Below, one piece after another: positions 27,701 through 38,162 of a stretch of 64,000 bases of DNA. The stretch is taken from positions 3,003,857 through 3,067,856 of the forward strand of contig VZRN01000631.1 of the NCBI GenBank assembly GCA_013397935.1, given 5' to 3'. The notes below the pieces were generated by a model. The model did not search any database and had not been told where the DNA came from. It saw only the letters and a program-made list of their open reading frames with translations. Within the stretch, counting starts at the first letter, position 1. Each line of letters begins with the position of its first letter. The DNA is from Dasyornis broadbenti. Lineage: Eukaryota; Chordata; Aves; Passeriformes; Dasyornithidae. Position numbers and translations under genes: made by a program.

Positions 27701-29739
27701 ATGATAGGACAATGAAGCAGTAGCTTTCAGTACATTTTTAATAACTATGATTTGAGCTGGATACTGTATTGCACATCTTGTGTACATGAACAGTTACTGA
27801 TATGAAACTTAAAATGCTTCCTACTTAGTGCTATCAGGAAAGTACATAAATACACAGTAAAATAAGAGTTACCATAATTAAAGACTAATAGAAAGAGAAA
27901 AAACTAGACAGAACCTGTTTTAACTTCCATTTCCTTAAACCTTGTGATTTTAAGCCTGATTTTCAAAAGGGAAAGTAATGGGGAGAGTTTGAATTCTCCT
28001 TTTGTAACTAGTTCTTTTACCAAATACACAGTCAATGTTATTAAGAGCAGCTATAGAAATTGGTTCATAATTATTCTTTTACTTTATGACTTCCAATCCC
28101 ATTTGGACAAAAGGGACTGGTGCTTCCCACTGCACTTCTATTAATTTTTCATTCCCACTGCAGTTCCATAAACTTCCATTCCCTGTTTTGATGAACTAGA
28201 AAGTCTTTCCATTCTGTAAATTTATACCAACACAATCATAATTATAGGTTTCATTCAGCAAAGTCCTACACAGAGGTAACTTGCACACACAAATATATCT
28301 ACTTAATTCTACAGGTGATCCTCCTGTGGCACAGGCGTTGAGCTCCATTCAAGCAGCTGTTTTTACTTATTTATTTTCATTGAATTAACAGAGATTGCTT
28401 TATGCCAGCTGCCCCTTTGGGCCAGGGGCACACAGTGACATCCTTCTGATATTCACAGTGTCTCAAATTTGGGATGCCAGTCTACTACCTACAACAGATA
28501 AATAAATGGATACCTACACTTTTATGTAACTGCCTTAAGTAGGGTCTCCACATATGTGAGACACTTAGTTCTTTCTAAACAGAGTAATCAGACACGTACT
28601 AATCAATCACATTAATTAATATGAGAGAGCTCACTGATATTGCTATTTTATTTGCTTCATGTGCACAGTGCTGCCTGCATATTGAAAGGTGAACAGTGGA
28701 GACGTCCCCAAGCACTTTGCCAAGCACTTGAAAAGCAGTAACATTCCACAGAAGCTTCTACACCCAATCCTTCATTTTTATGTTCTAAATGCAAGGTTAC
28801 AGCAGCACCCAATAGCACTGCTATAAATGTGAGCTGACACACTTGATTATGTTTGCAAGAAAGTCAAGACCACTGATTTGTTTTCTTTCAGCTTTGCTGA
28901 ATCACAAGGGCATTTTCCTCTCTTAGCTTACATCCTCTCAGAAATAAAAGAGTCAAAATTATTATTTAAGAAAAAAAAAAGGCATTTCACCAGGAAATTC
29001 AGCAATCCAGAAAGAGAAATATACAGGGGTTCGTCCAACTGTATTCCAAGCAAAGAAAGAAAAATCCACATCTTGTAGGATCAAAAAAGAAGAAACTGCA
29101 CTCTTTACCTAATAGAAATCTGAAACTCCTACTTGTTTAGAATTTTAACAACAACCATAAAGTTATTAGGTTTCCTGGTAAGGATACTACAGCCTACAGG
29201 AGGTTAGTGGGTACTGGCATCCTTTCCATCCAAGTCTTAGCTATGAAGTTTGGAATACAGTATTACAGCTACTCTTTTTTAATTACACTTTTTAATTTTT
29301 CCTTTCCAGTATTTTTTATTCTTATTCTCTGTAAGTTCTAATGAAATAAAATGCAGAATGCATCTCTTAATTCGAATGTTCAGGTTCCACAGAACAAAAA
29401 GCAAAAAAAAGCCAACAAAATGCCTACCTTTTTTCAATCTACTGCTCATTTAATATTTTCAATTCATTAGGTGTAAGTTACTTTAGGAAAAAAAAACCCC
29501 TTAACTTCAATTTCCCTCCCTCCCCTCAGAAATGGTTTCTCCATAAAGCACTGATTAAAATATACCAATTCTTTCATTAGTAAGCTCACCTCTTTGGATG
29601 TATATCCTGGAACCAGCCTTGCCACACTGTCCCAGTTGATAGGCTGAGGAACACCAATTAGGGAACACAGGATCATATCCAAAACCATTTGGTTGTTGTC
29701 ATAGGGAAAGTTATTGTTTTCTGAGAATCCACGACTCAT
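12730..29739 (-). CDS. SANBR: SANBR (KIAA1841), SANT and BTB domain regulator of class-switch recombination
   Basis: Complete CDS, 728 codons, coding exons: 29590-29739, 27499-27685, 24183-24276, 22939-23177, 22035-22093, 21204-21364, 20296-20382, 20076-20186, 18223-18346, 17899-18051, 17540-17715, 17070-17169, 16375-16407, 15698-15797, 14643-14734, 14503-14531, 14336-14409, 13624-13712, 13165-13256, 12730-12766. Every junction keeps phase. Order of parts: SANT-like segment about 20-58 (NWDSVARLVPGYTSKE, CAKRF); Ser-rich linker; SANBR-type BTB about 145-260 (NMVIHVCDEAKNLKEDF, HCDVHIFDWLIRYVKR); Cys/His-rich region 327-441; the EPNTPWGPKTGE block; acidic stretch about 565-586; basic stretch about 593-610; C-terminal SKTRFGQSRPT. 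The human protein is about 718 residues. The extra ten match an in-frame duplication at 470-489. In mammals the protein is reported to restrain immunoglobulin class-switch recombination, with the BTB mediating dimerisation. Orthology is clear from sequence and gene order. Confidence 0.95.
13257..13290 (-). promoter_or_regulatory. C-rich polypyrimidine tract at SANBR acceptor
   Basis: Plus-strand G runs at about 13267-13285 read as long C runs on the minus strand, immediately upstream of the TTTCAG acceptor for the 13165-13256 exon. It is a splice signal of unusually C-rich composition. Confidence 0.6.
14503..14531 (-). CDS. SANBR: SANBR 29-bp microexon
   Basis: TTCAACAG acceptor and GTAAGT donor flank 29 bases encoding SSSRDASPF plus two bases. 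Phase fits both neighbours (14643-14734 and 14336-14409), and the peptide matches the SASRDVSPF region I know from the mammalian protein. Skipping it would shift the frame. Confidence 0.88.
16375..16407 (-). CDS. SANBR: SANBR 33-bp microexon
   Basis: A CTACAG acceptor and GTTAGT donor enclose exactly 11 codons, FLSLKNWTLQL. Both junctions are phase 0, so the exon could be skipped without changing frame. The peptide is conserved in the mammalian protein as I recall it. Confidence 0.88.
17614..17673 (-). repeat. SANBR: In-frame 30-bp tandem duplication in SANBR exon
   Basis: Two adjacent 30-base units (17644-17673 then 17614-17643 in reading order) encode SEDGDALPSQ and SEDGDALLSQ. They differ at 2 of 30 bases. 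They lie between the GCKVRDHMVEL and DLLHHREVIVVPF blocks, where mammalian SANBR has one acidic loop. Confidence 0.92.
18062..18082. repeat. A/GA low-complexity tract
   Basis: An A run followed by about six GA dinucleotides. On the minus strand it is the CT-rich pyrimidine tract before the SANBR acceptor at 18052. Confidence 0.7.
23201..23244 (-). repeat. 17-bp tandem repeat upstream of SANBR BTB exon
   Basis: CAAATTAGGAGCCTAAG occurs twice in perfect tandem (23201-23217, 23218-23234) with a partial third copy to 23244. On the minus strand each copy carries CCTAAT, a branch-point-like motif, 24-67 bases upstream of the acceptor of exon 22939-23177. Confidence 0.85.
24277..27498 (-). other. 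SANBR intron without recognisable content
   Basis: One of the larger SANBR introns. Short open frames on both strands here show no domain, splice-supported exon or repeat that I recognise. The same holds for the 23178-24182 and 27686-29589 introns apart from the 17-bp repeat described separately. Confidence 0.5.
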
Positions 29740-32700
29740 ATTTGGCTATTGAAGCCTAGAAGAGAAAGAGTTTTTAGCGAGCCTCACTGCATGGTTTGCT
29801 AAAGCTTGATCTACATTACCTGCAGCACTCCATAAATTACTGTGGGAAGTGAATACCATGGCATTACAATGAAGTACTGAGGCTTTTTTGAACAAAATTT
29901 ACATACTCTCAGAACCCTGAGGGAGAAGCTGATGTGCAAAACACACCAAACCCAACAGCAGCAGGTATTATCCACCATTCCTCTGAGTTGTCTGATTCCA
30001 GGGGGGATTCACCCTCTGACACCTCTGCTAGAGCAGAAAGGCTTTCCAAAAGCTCAGAATAAACAGCTTAAGTTACAGAGGAGCGTTTTAATGTAAATTT
30101 ACTCACCGTCAAGCACATTTATCTCTTCCCACAAACCTTCCACTCTCAGCTTTACCTCTTGCTCTGCCCATCTGTTTAGCACACCTGACCACCATTATAT
30201 AGAAGCCAAGCCAGGACACCCAGTTAAGGGCCATCAATACTTCGGAGCCAGGAAACAACACCTGGATGTCGTTCAACTCTCATCCCAAAGACCTGACATT
30301 TCTAACTCCTTATTAGCCAGGATGATCAGTGCCAAAAACCACTTATTGCTCAGCTTCAAGCTGAGCACCAGAACAAAGCATATAAGGACAGCAGTAAACA
30401 CCTTAAAACCCAGGATTATATTTAGGCTTTTTTCTTTTTTCAAATGGATTTCATGTATAGCACCAGGGAACAGAGTAGAAGTTCAGCGTACTGATTTATC
30501 ATATGCTGGGAAACAACTGCAGGCATCAATCAAGAGTTTCATGTTCAACTAACACAGAGCCAAAGAGCTCAGTAGGGATTCACACTTGGAAAGCAACTTG
30601 GACCTTTTCAGAACTGCCTTAAACAGACCCCATAAATAACAGAACTTAAAAGCCACACACAAATTTTTGAGTTATAAAGCAAGAATTATGGAGAATTTGA
30701 GAGAAAATACATCTAGGTAACACCTGATAACTTGTTACTAAAACCATACTACACATAGATATTTCTTTTGCACCACTCTCTAAAAGAAAAGATGCATAAA
30801 AATACACAAAATAGCCCTGATCTTTTCTTCCTCTAGAAGCTGTTCCAGCCCTTTTTTCTGTCTCTTTTGTTGGCAGAAATAGAAATCACAGCAGCAGGTA
30901 ACTGTACGCTTTCATCCTCTCTAAAGAGCAGCTCAATTAAATCAGAAAGAGAAAACCCAGAACCCACTGAGAGAATTCTTAGGTTTCCTACAGTCATGAG
31001 ATCTAAAAAGAAAAAAGCCACAAAACAAAATATAAGTCCAACAGAAAATTTCATACCATTTTAGCAATTCTGTCTAAATGAAATCTGCTGTTAAACATGC
31101 TAAATAGCCAGATTTAAAGGATAAAAGTCCTCACAGGTTACATGAGCCCAAAATTTCCAAGTCAAATAGATGCCACTGTCAGGAAAAAGTGGATCAGTCC
31201 CTGAAGTCACCGTGTCCTTATCCCTCACCCCTGAGAGTACTTTCAAGCAGTGTCACCGTGGAGATTCTGTGGTGGAGACTTCTCTCTGTCAGTGTGCAGA
31301 CAGATGTCGGTACCAATTATATTTAAGCCCCTGAACATCTCCCATTTCTGCTGTTAGGAAAAGAAATAACCGGGCCAGAACAGGTCAGCACCAGTGGCAA
31401 ACCTCAGTGGTTATAAAACACAGAGCTGACTTCTTCTGCTAGTTCATACAAACGTAGCAGCTGGTTTAAAAATATGTTTGGATGAGATAAGTAAATGATG
31501 GAACATTATAATCCCCTGGTCTCGCACCATAAAATAGGCTTAATGTGAGTAAAATTACCAGCAATGTGAATATTCCATAAATCACTATTTTGAGGACTAG
31601 TGCTATGGGATGATTACATTGGGCAGTCAAAGACAGAAAGAAGACAAAAGGAAAATCATTTTTTTTTCTGCAACAGTTCCGAGTCTATAATTTACAGGGA
31701 AAAATTCTGAGTCCTTCACTGGTAACAAGTTTACTACACATCAACCCTGTGGACCATGAAGCAGCCCAAGCTTGAAGAGATGACAGGTGCTCTAAAACGT
31801 GATGACACGCTCAGAGAGAATCAAGTCTTTGTCTCTCTCTTTTTTTTAAAATTTGCTTATTCTGCACATTAAAATACAGTTCTGTATATGCTTATTACTG
31901 CAAAGACAAATGAAGGAACAGACTTAATTATAGGCATACAGAAGTGATTTTTTTAATTTTCTGGAAAGAGCACAGGACGCCCCTTCGCAGTTTTATACAT
32001 GACATTTAATATTTGTCTTTTTGTCCTTTAGGAAACTCTGTTGAAGATATAAAGACACATGCAAGGTTCTGTCTCATGCAAGAACCCTCTAAAAGCAGCA
32101 ATATAAAGCCTGTAAAAAACCATACTCTTAAGAGAAAAAGCAGCTTCTACAGATTCTCTGTGCTCTGTTACTGCAAGGAAAGCTCAGGTTAACCCTTTCC
32201 TCAACTACGAAAATTGGAGAAAAAAAGCTTCCAAATTATTTAACTCTGACCAACTCATCTGAAATGCACAATATAGAAAGATAGGTGAGAACAGGAATTT
32301 CTATTAATACTCAGAATTCTAAATTAATTCAGAGGTTAACAGTTAATTCATTATGGAAACACACAATCTGATTTGACTTTTTCATTATTATTTAAACTAA
32401 ATAATTAATGTGGAAATGAAGAATTGCTGCCCCATGCACGTGCACAACCTGAGGGAAGGTGAAGATGGTGGGATGGGCACGAGGTTTCCATCCACAGCCC
32501 TGAAACGCAAGGAAGTGATGGTGCAGAATGAGGTGGGGGAGAGGAACAACAGCAACTTTGTAGCTTGCCCACGTACCAGTCAACATGAAAAAATTTAAGG
32601 CGTTTAAACTGAAAAAATAAAAACCGGTCTCGGAGACCCTACAAGTGCAGCAGCCTTCTCGTGTGACGCCCTCAGAGAGAGGACCCCGACAGCCCCCCCG

Positions 32701-32746
32701 AGGTGTTCTCCGCTGGGACCCCTCCCGGGCGCTCTCCCGGGTTTAC
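29740..32746 (-). other. SANBR: SANBR 5' UTR part and first intron
   Basis: The first coding exon extends 16 bases upstream of the ATG (29740-29755) to a TCTTCTAG acceptor. A good minus-strand donor, CCAG followed by GTAAAC, lies at 32741-32746 inside the CpG-rich region. A non-coding first exon beginning at 32747 and spliced to 29755 is therefore likely. The 3 kb between shows no exon or repeat that I recognise. Confidence 0.55.
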
Positions 32747-33330
32747 CTGGCGGCTCCCAGGCGTGGGGTCAGCGAGATGGGATGGGCAGCGGCTCCTCCT
32801 CGGGACGGGCCGGGACAGCAGCAGGACAACGGCGCGGCTCCGCCAAGGGACGAGCGGGNNNNNNNNNNNNNNNNNNNNNNNNNNNNNNNNNNNNNNNNNN
32901 NNNNNNNNNNNNNNNNNNNNNNNNNNNNNNNNNNNNNNNNNNNNNNNNNNNNNNNNNNNNNNNNNNNNNNNNNNNNNNNNNNNNNNNNNNNNNNNNNNNN
33001 NNNNNNNNNNNNNNNNNNNNNNNNNNNNNNNNNNNNNNNNNNNNNNNNNNNNNNGGCGGCAGCGCCCCCTCCCGCCCCGCGCGCGGCGTCCGGTCGCCCC
33101 GGCAACGCCCCGCCCCGCGCCGCGTCACGGTGACGTCACGGGGCGCCCCGGACAAGTGACGCGGCCCGGCTTCGGTCCCGGGCACTGCGGCCGGGGGGGG
33201 GACGGGACGGGGGACACTGCTCAGAGCCACAAGTGACGTCACGCCGGCCTCGCCCTCGCTCCGTGCGACGTCACACCGCCGCTTCCCCTCTGCTGCTGCG
33301 CCCCCAGCTCGGCTTTCCGAGCAGAACCCC
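32640..33330 (-). promoter_or_regulatory. SANBR: SANBR CpG-island promoter (contains assembly gap)
   Basis: Abrupt change from AT-rich flanks to GC- and CpG-dense DNA, at the place expected for the SANBR transcription start. It contains two perfect TGACGTCA palindromes (33131-33138, 33234-33241), a CGACGTCA variant (33266-33273) and a further TGACG half-site near 33157. G-rich runs at 33191-33213 could form a quadruplex. The probable first-exon donor is at 32741-32746. No gene model was found diverging to the right, so I treat it as a SANBR promoter; a divergent non-coding transcript cannot be excluded. Confidence 0.75.
32859..33054. other. Assembly gap, 196 N
   Basis: Run of N within the CpG island. 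Flanks are over 75% G+C, so this is probably a sequencing drop-out through GC-rich DNA. Part of SANBR exon 1 or its core promoter probably lies here. Any open frame translated across it is meaningless. Confidence 0.99.
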
Positions 33331-36300
33331 CCAGCAGTAACTCCGACGCTGCACTCAAAATTCACCACCGCATTGCCGCCTGCCAGAACTCTACAGGGAC
33401 GGAAAAGCCTGGGCACGAGAAGTTCTTACTGCCTGCCAAAATAATGCATCAGACATTAGAATTGGCCTCGTCATATAAGCATAGCAGATTAATTAAGCAA
33501 GAATGTGTTAATGCACTCCATGCTCCCACCAAAGAGAGGAAGCCTCAGTTTAAGCTTTTCCCAGGTTTTCAGCTGATGTAAATATTTGATACACTGTTAA
33601 TTTAAAAAAACAGTGACAGAACATTGAACTTAGAGCTAATTACACAAAACAGCCCAGCCACTGGGAGTGGTTCACCAGTTATTCTGCAAACGGTCAGACC
33701 GTCCCAATCCTGTTACTTCACCAACACAGTTTGTGTCCTCCTCCATTAAAGATTCCCAGACATTCTAAAATTACTTCCTGTGGGAAGCTACCCGTGCCTG
33801 ATAAAGATCAGCCCAGATCCCCATTTCCCTCATAACAATCCTTCCCAATAATACCACGTAACTTCTGTTCCTTCTTGGCATTTTGGCAAAAATCATGGAT
33901 ATTATTAATTTTTTTCCCAAAAAAACCCCCTTGTAAACTCTGGAGTAATACAATGAGGACAGAGAATTAAAAAAAAGCACAGGAAAATTCAGAAAAAATT
34001 ATTTCACCAATCTGGAGAAGGATCAGAAATCCAAATTCTCTAAGTCAATCTGAGAGCTTCCCTTAGCTTACAGTGAAAGCAAAACCACTGATTTCATATA
34101 CTATCCCACAGCCATACACAGAATAAGCTGTTGCTGGAATATTGCTGTATTATGGTGACATTCAGTTATTTCATGATGAATGGAAACTTGATGGTATGTC
34201 AGAGAAATGGAACATTTTTTTAAATTTATTCTTTAATTAACCTGTGCTGTTAGGCAGAAGTGCAGTCCCTCTATGTTCATTTTTCTAAACAAGAAAACAA
34301 ATACCAATATCAGTATTTGAGAATAAAGAAAAAAATCACTATCTTAAATTTCTCTAATTTGCTTGAGACTGTGCTCCATCAGTTGCAGTAATTCAAAGAT
34401 ACTGGAACTGTCTTTTTGTATGTTTCATTTCTGACACCACAAAACTGTGTTTATCCTCTGACAGCAGAAATAATCACTGTCATTTGCTCCAGTCTCATAG
34501 TTCCGTGACTACTGTGAAATTTCAGGAACTTCAGTAGCTCAAAGCAGGCAAGAAAGATGCAGGGGTGCCCTGCACTGACGTCATGCCTCTGTTACTGGTT
34601 AAACCAGTTACACCAGAACGTTTGTTCCAAGGAGAGATTATCCAGCTGTTTGAAGGCTGAGCTCCATGTGACCACAGAACCCAGGGGACAGATTTACCAG
34701 CCCAAAGCGGCTTCAAATCCGTCTGTAAAGGAAACCAGTCCCACGACACAAGGAGAGTGGAAAAGGATGTGTCTCACCACCTGTGGCCACACACAATTAC
34801 TACTTACCTTTACAGCCCAAAACTGTATAATCCCAACACATGGGCCACTCCTGCATAGATAAAAAGCTGGAAGGAGTTACATAAGAACATAACTCTTGGT
34901 CTTATGTTTTGTAAAACAAGTACAGTTCCACTACTATTGCAGACAAGATTATTTCTACAATGGTACACAAAGAAATCCCTATGTTACTTTCCAAGTTTGT
35001 ACCTGTTCTGGAAAATTTTCACTGCAAACAGATCAGATTCGTAAAAAACTGCATTTGCTTTGTATTTACCTCACTAGCAAATTTCACCAAGACCCCCAAG
35101 TAAGTCAGAACAACCTTAATATTCCAGATGGAGTCTAATTCCACACAATGAAGAGTTTTTGAGCCTGTGCAAAAGCGGCCAATTTATTTCATTTTACTAG
35201 ACAAACAGAGTATTTTAAATTTGTTAATCAGAAAGCCAAACAAAGCTTTGAACCTGTGCACGTTCACGTTCTGTTTGCACCCAGAGAACCACTCAGAACT
35301 GGCATCTGTCAGTAGCTCACATATTTAAGCATAAAATGGTTGATCTACTAAACAGTATCAGTAGCTTTAATTAAGAATGAACTAAAATCTTATGTAAAAA
35401 GATGTCAAAGCTCTGTTACAGACTTTGACGTCTGCTACAGATATATAAATAATTCCAAATAACATAAAAGTAATTTAGCATGTACAGACCTCAAGATAAA
35501 GAGCTGACTGCCTAATGCTTAAGTTAAGCAATATTTCAACAACCTGTCTTTTCTGATTTCCTCTTCTAGACTCTCCTGTTGCAGCCACAACTGTTCCTTT
35601 TTGTCTTCTCCCCTTCCTAAAGCTGTGCAAGTCTTGAGCAGCCTGTCCACCAGCCTTCCTTTTCACCCAGTGTTCATTTAGGTCTTTTTTCTGTAGCCTG
35701 GCACGTGGACAGAAACAGACAGTGAATTGTAGTGCATATTTTACTCCAATGAACTTTAATATCTTTCTGCAATCAGTACAATTAATTGTGAGTTAAATAA
35801 CTAACTCAATTTCCTCAGAGCCTTCTTTTCCAATTAAAGTAATTGCAAGATTGAAAGGATCAAAATTCTTGTTGAGATTTAATAGATACAATGATGACAA
35901 CAACTTGTAGGCTACGTCAAACTAATATAAAGACAATTCAGTTAAGAATAACCCATCTGCCTACTAAAAGAATTGTTTTCAAAATAGTTATGACCTGAAA
36001 GTCATATTAAACTCATCTTTCTAAAAATCAGTAGGACTTAAACATTCCAACAAACATCATGGGACTGTCTTCCCGACTTGTTCTGAGCCAGAAAACAGGA
36101 AAAAAATCCAGCCAGAAAAACAAAAAATCCACTTGAATGGATACTTAAAAAAAAATAAGTAGTTTGGGGTTTATTTATTCATTCATTTAAAAACCCTTCC
36201 TCTGATTGAAATCTTCCACTGACACAAGAGAGGCTGACAGTCCATTAATTACATCTCAAGACGGTAAATTAATTCCCTCCAGGGACACACTGCACACAGA

Positions 36301-38162
36301 ACTGTACACCTGACACACTCCCCCCCCCCTTTTTCCTCTCTATTTTAGATTTCAGAATTTTTTTGCTATTTTCATCTCACCAACAGATATCATTTCCAAA
36401 TATAGATAATTTAAAAACCTCTTCTTCCATGCCTTGGTACACAGGGCAATGTCTCAGGAATATGTTCTGTTTTAAACTGATTAAACCTATTTTCAAGTTT
36501 CTCATTTGCCCTTTAACTACTCTTTCCTTTACATCTGCACTTGAAAATCTAACAATTTACTATAAATTATTCTAATCACCATCTCCCAATACCTGAGAAC
36601 ACCCACTTAAATTCAGGTTCTATTTATCGACAACAGGCATTCAGAGATTACTTTAAAAATCAAGGTTCCAGCATAATATGTCTTTTCAGCCACTCTACCT
36701 TGATAAAATTGTGCTAATTTCAGTGTTTTTTAGAGTTTTGTTGTGTTGAACAGACTTCTAAGAACTCAAGGCCAGCAAATGCAATTAAATACTGAAAGCT
36801 TTGTTAACACGTAATGGGTGTTGCAGATCCCTGTAGGAATGGTCAAACTGAAACTACTCAATCAATTCAGCAAAGGTCTGTGCCCTACTTACACATTTGA
36901 GAACCTTGAACATAAAGCAGCTATTTTCATGATTAAGACAAACTTAGGTATTTAATCCATTGATGTAACCTTCAGAAGTTCGACATGTTATACATACATA
37001 CTACAAGGGAAAAAAAGTTTTAATTATCTTTGTTTAAAATCAAAACAGTATTTCAAGACAGAATTCTCAAACACCCAAGAAAATACTCTGAACAGTCTTA
37101 ATATTTTTATGGCTTTTGATAAACTGGAGCCCTCAAATTTTATGGGCAGATTCAAAATTTTCCACCTGAAAGGCAGCATAAAAAGTTTGTCCAACTCCAA
37201 GACCTTCTCTAACTGAGACAATTAAGCAAGAAACGTTATTTTTATTTTGATGCTCCAATTACTTTCAACTTCCCCCAACTCAAGGCTTTCCTACTGCTCA
37301 AAAACGCAGGATAGATATTTTGACACTCATATAAAATCATTAAAGAACAGAAAGAAGCTGAGATGCAGATGGTAGCTGATGGACTGTGGATAGGCAGCAA
37401 ACAGGCTACAACACAAAATGGCTAAGAGTGGTGCAAAGTTAGCTAAGGTAATAACAGCTAATGAGTGCCTGACTGCAGAATACCCTTTATGCTAATGTCC
37501 TTTTAATTAACAAAAGAGAACTGCTTGGAACTACTGGTGAAGCCTCACTGCTCTTCCTATGTAAACTCTATTTCTCCTCCCTTCCTCCCAAGTCCCTTTT
37601 TACTAAGAGCTAAGGTCTTTATGATTAAATCCTACTTCCTATAAAAAGCTACTTAAAACTTTTAACTATTCAATTGTGTGACTCTCCTGCAATTTTCTCT
37701 CCTTTCAGAGGGAGACAATGTGCTATTACTGTTTTATGGTTCTGAGTGTGAAGTTTTTGGAGGACATCTTACAGAAATCAATCCTCCCTTTGCACATCTA
37801 TGGAGGAGGCTTCTTGTTGAGCCAATACTCTGATGGAGACTGGGTGTTAATTTGTCTCCTAAACAAGAATGGCAGTCCCTATTTTTCTTTCTTTCTCTGC
37901 TATTTTTATAAATGCCTCACTTCTCCTATCTCAAGATCTTAGAGCTGCTGCCAGGTGGTTGGATACAATCAGTGACGTACAGCCTTAGGTGAGTCAAAAA
38001 TAAATACCACGAATCTGAGCAACCATTTCTGCATCCCTTCACCAGCCAGTAGCAGCAATAACTGGTACAGACCCACCAGTGTTCCACTACAAACCAGATT
38101 TTCAACAAACCCCAAGTGGTATCAATAAAGCACAGTTCAGTTGCTTTGTTGATCAAAGTGCA
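33331..38162. other. Interval between SANBR promoter and PEX13 stop; includes PEX13 3' UTR
   Basis: AT-rich DNA. The PEX13 3' UTR must begin at 38162 and run left. A minus-strand AATAAA at 37241-37246, followed by TTTCTTGCTTAATTGTCTC, is one candidate end (about 0.9 kb UTR); others such as 36170 are possible. A coding-like minus-strand stretch at 35519-35697 is listed among the findings. Nothing else here is recognisable to me. Confidence 0.45.

Noticed and set aside
32645..33416. Open frames spanning the N gap
   Set aside because: The translation is artificial across 196 N; the flanks are CpG-island promoter sequence.
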